This document shows positions 10,317 to 18,450 of a DNA stretch of 64,000 bases, one piece after another. The stretch spans positions 62,001 to 126,000 of the forward strand of contig NZ_JARVCO010000012.1 of the NCBI RefSeq assembly GCF_034531395.1, read 5' to 3'. The notes under the pieces were generated by a model. That model was not told where the DNA came from, made no database searches, and saw nothing but the letters and a program-made list of their open reading frames with translations. Origin of the DNA: Pontiella agarivorans (GTDB taxonomy: Bacteria; Verrucomicrobiota; Kiritimatiellia; Kiritimatiellales; Pontiellaceae). How positions within the stretch are numbered: position 1 is the first letter of the stretch; each line of letters begins with the position of its first letter. The position numbers and the translations under genes are program-made.

Positions 10317-10331
10317 TTCCAAAGGCTGGAA
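10317..10331. repeat. TTCCA-N5-TGGAA dyad abutting the dinB start
   Basis: Exact copy, TTCCAAAGGCTGGAA, ending two bases before the dinB ATG on the minus strand. The same 15 bases recur inside pta at 49489. Confidence 0.8.
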
Positions 10332-10410
10332 ATCTACATTGGGTTAATGCTTTTCATAGAGCGAATATCATTTAGACTGATTTGCAATTCACTTATTAAA
10401 ACACACGGTT

Positions 10411-11709
10411 ATGGCCATGGAAGATAAAACACATTCCCAGGAAGTGCGGGATGCCCGCGACGTGATTTTGGATCTGAACTTTGTTCCGCAGTGGGCCAGG
10501 AAGCCGCCGGGAGAAAATCATTATTCCAGAAAGGATTTTGATGAGCGCCCGAGGCGCGAAGGCCGGCCCCGCCGGGAGGGGAACCGGGATGACCGTGACC
10601 GCTCTAAACGACCGCGCCGGGATGATCGTCCGCGCGATGATCGACCGAGACGGGAGTCGCGCGAGCCGGTTAAAGAGTTGCCGATCAGCGTTTCATTTCT
10701 GCCGGAGCAAAAGCGGCTGGCCTCGCTGGTCCGTCAAATTCACCATTCGCGCCGTGCCTATCCGCTGATGGACCTGGCCAGTCTGCTGATTCATGATGCT
10801 GAAGGTTATCTGGTTAAAATTGAAGTGAACAAAGAGGCGCCTGATTTTCATCTCTACCAGTGTAAAGCGTGCAAGGCGGTGGCGGCATCGCAAGAGCTGA
10901 TTGAGCAGCATATTCTATCGAGCCATCTGGAAGACCGATATGAAAAAGAGGAGATCGAGGTCGATCCGCCTTCGGGAAGTTTTCCTGGGGTTGCGCGTTG
11001 TACAAAAACCGGAATTCTCCTGGGGCCGCCGAATCATCACAGTTATAATGACAAGGTGGCGGAAGTGCATGCGGCACGCTTTTCGAATATGCCGTTGGAG
11101 GACTACAAGCGTTTTATTGAAATTGTGAAAGATGAAGAGCTTGTGGAGCAATGGAAAGATGAGAGCCGGAAGCAGACGGTTTATCGGTTGAAGTCTGATC
11201 CTGAAGCGGAACCGGTGGATTTGAAAAAAGCTGAAATTGAGTTTAAAAAACAGCTGCCTTCCATGATCGAGAAAACGCACCGTGCCATTGTGCCTTCTGT
11301 AATTGCGCGGGAGCTGGATGACCGGGATATTACGTTTGCAATCAAGCGGGTCTGGAGTAAAGAGAGCCGGTTTCCGCTGACGATGTCTTTTTCGATGCGG
11401 GCCGCATTCCGGCATATGCATCTGCATTTGTTTAAAGCCGGAAAAATCAACTTTGTAACGCATATTAAACCGCATCCGATTAAGCCGCAGGACACGGTGC
11501 CGAATATTGCCGAGGTGCTGATGTTTCTGAAGGAAAATCCCGGATCAACACGAGAGCAGCTGCTGGAAGTGCTTCATCCTTCGCTCGATCCGAAATCGGC
11601 CGAGGCCAAGGATGCTCTGAAGCCGATCAGCTGGCTGGTTGAACGCGGCCATTTGATTGAATTCTTCAACGGAACCCTGTCGGTGCCGATTGGTCGTCAG
11701 CGCCGGTAA
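10411..11709 (+). CDS. Basic protein with RD/RE-rich N-terminus and a C2H2-like zinc finger
   Basis: 432 residues; I do not recognise a named family, although similar conserved hypotheticals exist in PVC bacteria as far as I recall. Residues about 35-90 are a low-complexity string of Arg-Asp-Arg and Arg-Arg-Glu units, typical of RNA-contacting disordered tails. A Cys-X2-Cys-X12-His-X4-His pattern follows (Cys151, Cys154, His167, His172), the spacing of a classical C2H2 finger. The C-terminal third (about 335-432) looks like a compact helical, winged-helix-type fold (STREQLLEVLHPSL, WLVERGHLIEF). The start could be the ATG at 10411 or at 10417; neither has a clear Shine-Dalgarno sequence. A nucleic-acid-binding role is inferred. 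The last 44 bases overlap the 3' end of the convergent dehydrogenase gene. Confidence 0.8.
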   Translation: MAMEDKTHSQEVRDARDVILDLNFVPQWARKPPGENHYSRKDFDERPRREGRPRREGNRDDRDRSKRPRRDDRPRDDRPRRESREPVKELPISVSFLPEQKRLASLVRQIHHSRRAYPLMDLASLLIHDAEGYLVKIEVNKEAPDFHLYQCKACKAVAASQELIEQHILSSHLEDRYEKEEIEVDPPSGSFPGVARCTKTGILLGPPNHHSYNDKVAEVHAARFSNMPLEDYKRFIEIVKDEELVEQWKDESRKQTVYRLKSDPEAEPVDLKKAEIEFKKQLPSMIEKTHRAIVPSVIARELDDRDITFAIKRVWSKESRFPLTMSFSMRAAFRHMHLHLFKAGKINFVTHIKPHPIKPQDTVPNIAEVLMFLKENPGSTREQLLEVLHPSLDPKSAEAKDALKPISWLVERGHLIEFFNGTLSVPIGRQRR

Positions 11710-12574
11710 AGGTAACGGCGGGCGCGATGCCCAGTTGCCGGTATGTGAGACTCATGACCCGCTCAATGCAGAGCGGGTCTTTTGCGTAGGCCGGGAACGG
11801 TACCTGTTTTCCTGAATGGCTGATGAGGGCGCCGGAGATGTTTCTGAATCCGGGATCGAGCACGGCTGCTGCATAGGTTTCCGCCATTTTTTCGGGGGTA
11901 ATGGAAAACAGTGCTTTTAAGGTGTAGAGGTTTTTCAGTCCCTGCGGCAGATCCGGAAAGCGGTTGATGTCGATTTTTACATTGGTGACGCGGATGCAGT
12001 TGGCGGTGGCCATGGTTCCGGTAAGCTGCTGCGCCAGCCAGACGGTATAGATGCTTTGGGCCATTTTGGATTGATAGTAGGCTGCTGCCGGAGTGAAATG
12101 GCGGTTTCCAAACGTGGGATCTTCCGTGTCCACGGTCTGGAAGGGGCGGGCGAGTAAACCTTTGGAGGAAATATTGATAATTCGTCCCTGAGGACTGGCG
12201 ATGATGTAATCCATCAGGCGGTCTGTCAGCAGGACCGGTGCGAGATGATTGGTGAACCAGATGCGTTCAAAGCCGTCGGAGGTCAGTTCGCGTTCGGTTT
12301 CGGAAAGGTTGAAGTCCGCGGCATTGTTGATCAGGCCGTCGATCCGGTTGAGTTCGCGGTGGGCCCAGTCGGTGAATTCATGGATGCTGCGCCGGGAGGC
12401 CAGATCGAGTTCGGCTGCGATTGTGTTTTTTCCTATTTCATGCCGGACCTGCTCGGCTTTTTCCCGACTGCGGCAGGCGAGAATTACGACGTGGCCGGCA
12501 TTGGCGAGATGTTTTGCGGCTGCTTTGCCGATCTCGGAGTTGGCTCCGGTGAGTATAATGGTTTTTGCGGGCAT
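11666..12574 (-). CDS. Short-chain dehydrogenase/reductase
   Basis: 302-residue NAD(P)-dependent oxidoreductase with a single Rossmann domain. The cofactor motif is TGANSEIG (residues 9-16), followed by CRSREKAE, whose Arg suggests NADP preference. The NNAA motif is at about 86-89 (LINNAADF), the catalytic Ser lies in INISSKG and the catalytic Tyr-X3-Lys in AYYQSKMAQ. It belongs to the classical or retinol-dehydrogenase-like branch; the substrate cannot be told. The stop lies inside the 3' end of the convergent zinc-finger gene (44-base antiparallel overlap). No operon partner on its strand. Confidence 0.9.
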   Translation of the reverse strand: MPAKTIILTGANSEIGKAAAKHLANAGHVVILACRSREKAEQVRHEIGKNTIAAELDLASRRSIHEFTDWAHRELNRIDGLINNAADFNLSETERELTSDGFERIWFTNHLAPVLLTDRLMDYIIASPQGRIINISSKGLLARPFQTVDTEDPTFGNRHFTPAAAYYQSKMAQSIYTVWLAQQLTGTMATANCIRVTNVKIDINRFPDLPQGLKNLYTLKALFSITPEKMAETYAAAVLDPGFRNISGALISHSGKQVPFPAYAKDPLCIERVMSLTYRQLGIAPAVTFTGADDQSAPTGFR

Positions 12575-12633
12575 TGAAGGAGGGTAGAAGAATCCGATGG
12601 CGGCGGCAATGTTCCTGGGCCGGGAACGTTGTT

Positions 12634-12648
12634 TTTCAAGGATTGGAA
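12634..12648. repeat. Degenerate TTCCA-N5-TGGAA dyad
   Basis: TTTCAAGGATTGGAA: one mismatch (T for C) to the dispersed dyad. It lies 63 bases before the start of the GspC-like gene, which carries a second, exact copy at its ATG. Confidence 0.5.
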
Positions 12649-12705
12649 GCGGGCTTGACGAACCGCGGGTCAGCGCCCATTGTTTTATGTATTCAATGAA
12701 GGAAT

Positions 12706-12720
12706 TTCCAATGGCTGGAA
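12706..12720. repeat. TTCCA-N5-TGGAA dyad spanning a start codon
   Basis: Exact copy TTCCAATGGCTGGAA; the ATG of the GspC-like gene is bases 12711-12713, in the middle of the dyad. Confidence 0.75.
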
Positions 12721-13427
12721 GACTGATACAGATGATTTTGATGGCGGCCGTGTCGGCGGCTGTTTTTGCTGATGCCGAGGAGTATAAGCGGGAGCGTTAC
12801 GATGTGATTGTGGATCGCTCGCCTTTTGGTGAGGATTCGGGGATTGCTGCGGATCTGGCGCGGGAAGAGGCGCAAAGTAAGAAAGATGCCGCCGAGGCGG
12901 CTAAGCTGGCCAGGGAGATGGAAAAGAAGATACGTCTTTGTTATCTGCTGGAAGCTGATAATGGCGAGTTGCGTGCGGGATTCGAAAATAAAGGGGCAAA
13001 GCCCGGGGATCCCCGCAGTATTATGCTGCGGCTGAATGAGAGTTTTCAGGGCATGAAGCTGACGGCTATTGATGTGTTGAGAAGCAGTGCGACTCTTGAG
13101 ATGAATGGGAAGCCGGTTACCTTTGAATTGACACAGGCGGCAGCGGCCACGCCGGCTAAAAAAGCCGGGCCGGTTGCGCAACGGCGCAAATTCGGCAGCG
13201 GGTTTCGTCGTCCGGAGCAGCCGACAAAACCGGCTGAGCCTGAGTTGACCCCTGAAGAGCAGGCTGCAAAGCGAGAAGAGGTGCGTGAAAATTTGCGCCA
13301 GTACCAGATGGAGGTTATTCGTCAGGGCATGCCGCCTCTTCCGATTCCGCTGACTCAGGAGATGGATGATCAGTTGGTGGAGGAGGGGATTCTTCCGCCG
13401 AGCGGTCCGGCAGCTCCGGGACCGTGA
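12711..13427 (+). CDS. Exported GspC/PilP-like protein, probable type II secretion partner
   Basis: 238 residues. It starts with a signal peptide (MAGRLIQMILMAAVSAAVFADA), continues with an Ala/Glu/Lys-rich helix, then a small beta domain (about 75-140; SFQGMKLTAIDVLRSSATLEMNGKPV) that resembles the homology region of GspC or PilP proteins, and a Pro/Glu-rich tail. I chose the ATG at 12711 over an earlier in-frame ATG (12597) because GAAGGAA lies six bases upstream and the protein then begins with a clean signal peptide. It converges on a GspE-type ATPase with only nine bases between the stop codons, which supports a secretion role. The family assignment is weak; another periplasmic adaptor is possible. 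Confidence 0.6.
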   Translation: MAGRLIQMILMAAVSAAVFADAEEYKRERYDVIVDRSPFGEDSGIAADLAREEAQSKKDAAEAAKLAREMEKKIRLCYLLEADNGELRAGFENKGAKPGDPRSIMLRLNESFQGMKLTAIDVLRSSATLEMNGKPVTFELTQAAAATPAKKAGPVAQRRKFGSGFRRPEQPTKPAEPELTPEEQAAKREEVRENLRQYQMEVIRQGMPPLPIPLTQEMDDQLVEEGILPPSGPAAPGP

Positions 13428-13436
13428 GTCTCCGGA

Positions 13437-15164
13437 TTAAGCGTCTTCGAATTCTTCATCTTCGGAGACGCGCAGGATTTCGTCAATTGTGGTGATGCCG
13501 GCGAGCACTTTGTCCCAGCCGTCTTCGCGCAGGGTTTTCATGCCGCCTTGGTCGAGCGCTCTGTTTTTGATCTCGGCGGCTGATGCGTGGGCAATGATGA
13601 GCGGTCGGATTTCATCGGTGACGTGCAGAATTTCAAAAATCCCTGTTCGTCCTTTATAGCCGCTGCCCCGGCATTCATCGCAACCGACAGCTTCATAAAT
13701 CGGCCCTTCATTGGCGAGGCGCTCAATCGGGAAGCTGTGTTCCTCGAGAAATTCTTTGTCGTATTCTTTGGGCTGTTTGCAGTTGTTGCATAGACCGCGT
13801 ACAAGGCGCTGGGCGACAATGCCTTCTACGGAAGACGCGACCAGGAAAGGTTCAATGCCCATGTCGAGCAGGCGGGTAACGGTGCTTGCGGAATCGTTCG
13901 TGTGAATGGTGCTGAAAACCAGATGGCCGGTCAGCGCTGCACGGATCGCAATTTCGGCGGTTTCTTTGTCGCGGATCTCCCCGACCATAATCACGTCCGG
14001 GTCCTGACGCAGGAAGGTGCGGAGGGTGTTGGCGAAGGTCAGTCCGATTTCCGGGCGCATCTGTACCTGGTTGACGCCGGCCATTTCGTATTCAATCGGG
14101 TCTTCGGCTGACATGATTCGTTTGTCGACGGAATTGATTGTGTGGAGCCAGGCATAGAGGGAGGTGGACTTGCCCGACCCTGTCGGCCCGGTGACCAGGA
14201 GAATGCCGTGAGGGCGGGTGATCATTTTTTTGAGAATGTCGGAATCGTGGTTATTCAGTCCCAGGTCGGCCATGGTTACAAGGCCGCCGCCTCGCATCAG
14301 CAGACGGAGGCTGACGGATTCGCCGTAAACTGTAGGCATGGTCGAGACGCGGACATCAATTTCTGCTCCTTTAATGCGGACGCTGATCCGGCCGTCCTGC
14401 GGAAGACGTTTTTCGGCAATGTCCATATTAGACATTACTTTGATGCGGGAGATGACCGAGGATTGAAAGCGTTTCAGCTGCGGGGGCATCGGTGTTTCAT
14501 GCAGGACGCCGTCAATGCGGTAGCGAATGCGCAGGTCCATTTCCATGGGTTCGATGTGAATGTCTGTGGCCCGATCCTTATAGGCTTCCCAGATAATCTG
14601 GTTCACAAATTTAACTACTGAGGCCTCCTGGTCGAGTTCGCTGAGGTCCTGTTTTAGAAGATCTTCTTCATCGTCCAGGTCCAGCCCGCCGCTTTCCATC
14701 ATACGATCGAGGGTTTCTGCGCCAACGCCGTAGAATTTCTTGGCGGCGGTTTCAATGTCCTCGGATGGGCTGAGTGACAGTCGGATCCGGCTTTCAGCTG
14801 CCAGACGGAGTGCATCAACCAGTCCGGGGGTGAAGGGATCGCTTGTAGCAACCTTTAGATAGCCGTCTTCTTCTTTGAGCGGTATGATGTTGTATTGAAA
14901 AATAGCTTTTGTGGGCAATTTTTCGAGAATGTCGTTATCTATTTCGATTTCCTTCAGGCGCTGAAAGGGCAGTTGCATGGCCTTCGCCAGTTTTGTCAGA
15001 AGTTCCTCTTCCTTGATTTCGGCGTTGTCGATGATAAAACGACATACAGGCGCCCCGTTGGCGCGGGCCTCATTCAGGAGGTCCTGAAGTTTTTTTTCGT
15101 CGATGAGCCCGGTGGCTGCGAGAAAGTCGTATATTCTGAGAGATTTCGTAAGCATCACGCTCAT
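13437..15164 (-). CDS. Type II secretion / type IV pilus assembly ATPase (GspE/PilB family)
   Basis: 575-residue hexameric ATPase that powers assembly of a pseudopilus or pilus at the inner membrane. The N-terminal N1 domain (about 1-150) is the MshEN type that binds the platform protein or c-di-GMP-like ligands. The C-terminal motor has Walker A GPTGSGKS (about 326-333), the Asp box, Walker B (DPDVIMVGEIRD), the His box (STIHTNDS) and a four-cysteine zinc knuckle (CNNC and CDEC). All catalytic motifs are intact. No platform protein (GspF), secretin or pilin gene is adjacent, so whether it serves secretion or pili is open; the facing GspC-like gene favours secretion. The start could be 15164 or the ATG three codons later. 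Confidence 0.93.
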   Translation of the reverse strand: MSVMLTKSLRIYDFLAATGLIDEKKLQDLLNEARANGAPVCRFIIDNAEIKEEELLTKLAKAMQLPFQRLKEIEIDNDILEKLPTKAIFQYNIIPLKEEDGYLKVATSDPFTPGLVDALRLAAESRIRLSLSPSEDIETAAKKFYGVGAETLDRMMESGGLDLDDEEDLLKQDLSELDQEASVVKFVNQIIWEAYKDRATDIHIEPMEMDLRIRYRIDGVLHETPMPPQLKRFQSSVISRIKVMSNMDIAEKRLPQDGRISVRIKGAEIDVRVSTMPTVYGESVSLRLLMRGGGLVTMADLGLNNHDSDILKKMITRPHGILLVTGPTGSGKSTSLYAWLHTINSVDKRIMSAEDPIEYEMAGVNQVQMRPEIGLTFANTLRTFLRQDPDVIMVGEIRDKETAEIAIRAALTGHLVFSTIHTNDSASTVTRLLDMGIEPFLVASSVEGIVAQRLVRGLCNNCKQPKEYDKEFLEEHSFPIERLANEGPIYEAVGCDECRGSGYKGRTGIFEILHVTDEIRPLIIAHASAAEIKNRALDQGGMKTLREDGWDKVLAGITTIDEILRVSEDEEFEDA

Positions 15165-15551
15165 GAATGTGCCATCCGAGGTTTGGAAAAAGCAACAGTT
15201 TAATATTTCCGGTTGGCTGCTCGCTGAATTCGGAGCTGGAGGGTGGGGTGATTATTGTTTATTAAAAATGAAGCCGGATTGAGCTTCCTTTTTGTGGGCA
15301 GTGTAAAGGATGTCGGCGGTCGCTGATTCATCTGTATTTGCAGGGCTGATGCGGTTGCTGCTGAAATTACTAAAGTTTTTTGGGCTTCGGGGTTGACTAT
15401 GTCACGGGGTTCTATATATTGCGCCGTCTTATTTGCCAAATCCCCCTTCGGGCGGCAGGTGGGACGATTTTGAGGGAACAGGCTTTCGAGCGCATTTATT
15501 TACCGGTGTGCAAGGGGTTTGTTTGTATGGTTTTTTTATTTGGATAAACAG
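15165..15551. other. Intergenic region carrying the tuf-operon promoter
   Basis: 387 bases between the divergent GspE gene and tRNA-Thr. It contains a strong sigma-70-like promoter (15393-15420) and an untranslated leader of about 125 bases to the tRNA, with a T-rich end. No credible ORF is present; the minus-strand frame through 15200-15439 runs across the promoter and has no family resemblance. Confidence 0.7.
15393..15420 (+). promoter_or_regulatory. Promoter for tRNA-Thr-tuf-rpmG-tRNA-Trp-secE-nusG
   Basis: TTGACT at 15393-15398 and TATATT at 15415-15420 with a 16-base spacer, each one or two bases from the sigma-70 consensus. Placed upstream of the first gene of the plus-strand block. 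Confidence 0.75.
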
Positions 15552-15627
<76 letters not shown>

Positions 15628-15680
15628 TTTATTCGATTTGTAAAGTGTGAATAACTGAGAGATATCAGGAGGTAAACAAA

Positions 15681-16880
15681 ATGGCTAAGGATAAGTTCGA
15701 ACGGACAAAGCCCCACGTGAATGTGGGCACGATTGGTCACGTTGACCATGGTAAAACGACCACGACCGCTGCAATCACCTGTGTACAGGCTGCTAAAGGT
15801 CTGGCTGAGTATATTGCGTACGACAGCGTTGCTAAAGCATCGGAATCCCAGGGTCGCCGTGACTCGACAAAGATTCTGACCATCGCGACTTCGCATGTTG
15901 AGTACGAATCCGATAACCGTCACTACGCCCACGTTGACTGCCCGGGCCATGCTGACTACGTTAAAAACATGATTACCGGTGCTGCGCAGATGGATGGCGC
16001 GATTCTGGTGGTTGAAGCTCCGTCCGGTCCGATGCCGCAGACTCGTGAGCACATCCTTCTGGCCCGCCAGGTTGGTGTTCCGAAAATTGTTGTTTTCCTC
16101 AACAAGTGCGACCTGGTTGACGACGAAGAGCTGATCGAGCTCGTTGAGATGGAAATTCAGGAACTCCTCGCGAAATATGATTTCGAAGAAGATTCCCCGA
16201 TTATCCGTGGTTCTGCACTGGGTGCTATCAATAATCCGGAAGGTCCGGAAGCTGATTGTATTCAGGAACTCATGGATGCACTTGATGCATGGATTCCGGA
16301 GCCGGAACGTTTGACCGAGCAGGACTTCCTGATGCCGATCGAAGACGTATTCTCCATCGAAGGTCGTGGTACGGTTGTTACCGGACGTGTTGAGCGTGGT
16401 TCTATTCATACCGGCGACGAAATCGAAATTGTCGGCATTAAAGATACTGCAAAAACGACCTGCACCGGCGTTGAAATGTTCCGCAAGATCCTCGATGAAG
16501 GTCAGGCTGGCGACAACGTGGGTATTCTGTTGCGCGGCACCAAAAAAGAAGATGTGCAGCGCGGTCAGGTTCTGGCTAAGCCGGGTACAATTAACCCGCA
16601 CACCAAATTCAAGGGCGAAGTATACGTTCTGTCCAAAGAAGAAGGCGGTCGTCATACGCCGTTCTTTAAAGGTTACCGCCCGCAGTTCTACTTCCGTACA
16701 ACGGACGTTACCGGCGATATCCAGTTGCCGGAAGGTGTTGAAATGGTAATGCCTGGCGACAACGTGACAATGAATGTTGAGCTCATCACCCCGATCGCGA
16801 TGGAACAGCACATGCGCTTCGCAATTCGCGAAGGCGGCCGCACCGTTGGTGCCGGACGTGTTATTGAAATCGTTGAATAA
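15681..16880 (+). CDS. tuf: Elongation factor Tu with unusual switch I
   Basis: 399-residue GTPase that delivers aminoacyl-tRNA to the ribosome. Domain 1 has GHVDHGKT (P-loop), DCPGHAD (G3), NKCD (G4) and GSAL (G5); domains 2 and 3 are standard ([21 protein letters not shown]). Switch I is odd: instead of the nearly universal EEKARGITI it reads [13 protein letters not shown] (residues 56-68). Compared with the E. coli protein it is five residues longer here and the Arg-Gly before the key Thr is replaced by Lys64-Ile65-Leu66, while the Mg-binding Thr (Thr67) and the following TSHVEY are kept. The frame is intact on both sides, so this is not an indel artefact. AGGAGG precedes the ATG. Only one tuf gene lies in the window. 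Confidence 0.98.
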   Translation: MAKDKFERTKPHVNVGTIGHVDHGKTTTTAAITCVQAAKGLAEYIAYDSVAKASESQGRRDSTKILTIATSHVEYESDNRHYAHVDCPGHADYVKNMITGAAQMDGAILVVEAPSGPMPQTREHILLARQVGVPKIVVFLNKCDLVDDEELIELVEMEIQELLAKYDFEEDSPIIRGSALGAINNPEGPEADCIQELMDALDAWIPEPERLTEQDFLMPIEDVFSIEGRGTVVTGRVERGSIHTGDEIEIVGIKDTAKTTCTGVEMFRKILDEGQAGDNVGILLRGTKKEDVQRGQVLAKPGTINPHTKFKGEVYVLSKEEGGRHTPFFKGYRPQFYFRTTDVTGDIQLPEGVEMVMPGDNVTMNVELITPIAMEQHMRFAIREGGRTVGAGRVIEIVE

Positions 16881-16891
16881 CATCGGTAATT

Positions 16892-16928
16892 AACCGGGAC
16901 GGGCGGGGTTAACCGCCCGTAGCCGGTT
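16892..16928 (+). promoter_or_regulatory. Strong hairpin between tuf and rpmG
   Basis: Two stacked stems: AACCGG (16892-16897) with CCGGTT (16923-16928), and ACGGGCGG (16899-16906) with CCGCCCGT (16913-16920), loop GGTTAA. Only a short T run follows, so partial termination, an RNase processing site or 3'-end protection of tuf mRNA are all possible. Confidence 0.6.
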
Positions 16929-16952
16929 TATCATCTAACAGGATAAAATCAC

Positions 16953-17105
16953 ATGCCAAGAGATATTATTACTCTGGCCTGCACCGAGTGCAAAGAGCGC
17001 AACTACACCGGTACACGCAATAAGAAGCTGGAAACACAGCGTCGTGAAGTAAAAAAATACTGTACACGCTGTCGTACACATACACTTCACCGCGAAACCA
17101 AATAG
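16953..17105 (+). CDS. rpmG: 50S ribosomal protein L33, zinc-ribbon type
   Basis: 50-residue large-subunit protein ([20 protein letters not shown] at the start). It keeps both Cys pairs (CTEC and CTRC), so it is the zinc-binding C+ form rather than the zinc-free paralogue made under zinc starvation. It is placed between tuf and tRNA-Trp, a common order in bacteria. AGGAT precedes the ATG by about nine bases. Confidence 0.95.
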   Translation: MPRDIITLACTECKERNYTGTRNKKLETQRREVKKYCTRCRTHTLHRETK

Positions 17106-17122
17106 TTGATCAATTTGACGAC

Positions 17123-17198
17123 AGGACGGTAGTTCAATTGGTAGAGCACCGGTTTCCAAAACCGGCTGTTAGGGGTTCGAGTCCCTTCCGTCCTGCCA
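17123..17198 (+). tRNA. tRNA-Trp (anticodon CCA)
   Basis: 76 bases. Acceptor AGGACGG pairs with CCGTCCT, discriminator G, encoded CCA; D arm AGTTCAATTGGTAGAGC; the anticodon loop TTCCAAA gives CCA; the T arm carries GGTTCGAGTCC. It lies between rpmG and secE as in many bacteria. Confidence 0.97.
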
Positions 17199-17223
17199 CT
17201 ATCTTGAAACTGGAAAGCATAAA

Positions 17224-17427
17224 ATGAGTAAACTAAACGAAGGTGTAGGCAGTCTGCGGACATTTCTCGAAGAGGTTAAGGTCGAGTTGCTTAAGTGCAC
17301 ATGGCCTACTAAGAAAGAACTGATCGGTCAGTCTATCGTGGTGATTGTATCAGTCATCATTCTCGGCGCATTTGTCGGCCTTTGTGATCTGGTTAATATG
17401 AACTTTTTACAGTTCATCATCCATTAA
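17224..17427 (+). CDS. secE: Preprotein translocase subunit SecE
   Basis: 67-residue inner-membrane protein that clamps the SecY channel. The single-span form: an amphipathic N-terminal helix with the conserved LLKCTWPTKKEL segment (about residues 22-33), then one transmembrane helix (about 36-57, IVVIVSVIILGAFVGL). It lies 22 bases before nusG, the usual pair. Its partner secY is encoded at 43382. Confidence 0.95.
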   Translation: MSKLNEGVGSLRTFLEEVKVELLKCTWPTKKELIGQSIVVIVSVIILGAFVGLCDLVNMNFLQFIIH

Positions 17428-17449
17428 GTTTATTCGGGGATACGAAATC

Positions 17450-18004
17450 ATGCCAAAACAGTGGTTCATCCTACATGCCCTTTCCGGTCACGAGCTGAAA
17501 GTTCAGAAGAACATTGCCAGCCGCGTGCAGCAGGAGGAGATGGAAGATCTTATCGGAGAGGTTCTGATCCCCTCTGAAAAGGTCTCGGAAGTTAAACAAG
17601 GCAGAAAGACAACGGTTAACCGTAAGTTTTTCCCGGGGTACCTGCTGATTAATATCAGTTTGTACAACGAGGATAGGTCGGTTAATGCGGAAGCCTGGAC
17701 GTTTATTCAGAACACCCCAGGTGTAATCGGGTTCCTCGGCGGAGAAAGACCGCCGGCGATGAGTGATGATGAAGTTAGTGCCATCGTCAATCAGATCGAA
17801 GAGAAAAAGGAAGTCGTTGCGCCGAAGGTGATGTTCGAACCGGGCGAAACCGTGAAAGTTACCGACGGACCGTTTACCAGTTCCAGCGGTATTATCGATG
17901 AAGTCGATCCAGAACGCGGTGTCTTGAAAGTGCTTGTTTCTGTCTTCGGTCGCGAAGCGCCGGTTGAGTTGGAATACTGGCAGGTTGAGCGTTCGGCCGA
18001 ATAG
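17450..18004 (+). CDS. nusG: Transcription termination/antitermination factor NusG
   Basis: 184 residues. It binds the RNA polymerase clamp and couples to Rho or ribosomal protein S10. The NGN domain ([19 protein letters not shown] to about 115) is followed by a KOW domain (about 130-184, with [14 protein letters not shown]). Length and order are standard. Sits directly before rplK, 20 bases from its start. Confidence 0.97.
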   Translation: MPKQWFILHALSGHELKVQKNIASRVQQEEMEDLIGEVLIPSEKVSEVKQGRKTTVNRKFFPGYLLINISLYNEDRSVNAEAWTFIQNTPGVIGFLGGERPPAMSDDEVSAIVNQIEEKKEVVAPKVMFEPGETVKVTDGPFTSSSGIIDEVDPERGVLKVLVSVFGREAPVELEYWQVERSAE

Positions 18005-18024
18005 AAAATTTATTGAGGATAGTT

Positions 18025-18450
18025 ATGGCTAAGGAAATCACAGGGTATATTAAATTGCAGATCCCGGCAGGGGGAGCAAACCCTGCACCGCCGGTAGGTC
18101 CCGCCCTGGGTCAGCACGGCGTTAATATTATGGAATTCTGCAAGGCTTATAATGCCGCAACGCAGGATAAAGCTGGAATGGTTATTCCGGTGGTCATCAC
18201 CGTATATAACGATCGCAGCTTTTCGTTTGAAACCAAAAGCCCCCCGGCCGCGGTTCTTCTGAAGAAAGCAGCCGGCCTGGCTAAAGGTTCCGGAGTTCCT
18301 AACCGCGACAAAGTTGGTAAGGTAACCCGCGCTCAGATCGAGGAAATTGTTGAGACCAAAAAAGACGATCTCAACGCCAGCGACATCGACGCCGCCGTCC
18401 GTATTATTGAAGGTACTGCGCGCAGCATGGGAATCGAGGTGGAAGGATAA
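18025..18450 (+). CDS. rplK: 50S ribosomal protein L11
   Basis: 141-residue stalk-base protein that binds 23S rRNA at the GTPase centre. Pro-rich N-terminal domain ([20 protein letters not shown]) and rRNA-binding C-terminal domain are complete. I chose the ATG at 18025, preceded by GAGGA, rather than an in-frame TTG at 18013. Overlaps rplA by one base (TAATG), so the two are translationally coupled; in other bacteria L1 represses this pair. Confidence 0.97.
   Translation: MAKEITGYIKLQIPAGGANPAPPVGPALGQHGVNIMEFCKAYNAATQDKAGMVIPVVITVYNDRSFSFETKSPPAAVLLKKAAGLAKGSGVPNRDKVGKVTRAQIEEIVETKKDDLNASDIDAAVRIIEGTARSMGIEVEG

Noticed and set aside
12597-12710. Earlier in-frame start for the GspC-like gene
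   Set aside because: The extra 38 residues have no signal-peptide character, while the ATG at 12711 has a good ribosome-binding site and a clean signal peptide.
15200-15439. Minus-strand 79-codon frame upstream of tuf
   Set aside because: It runs through the tuf-operon promoter, has low-complexity content and no ribosome-binding site.
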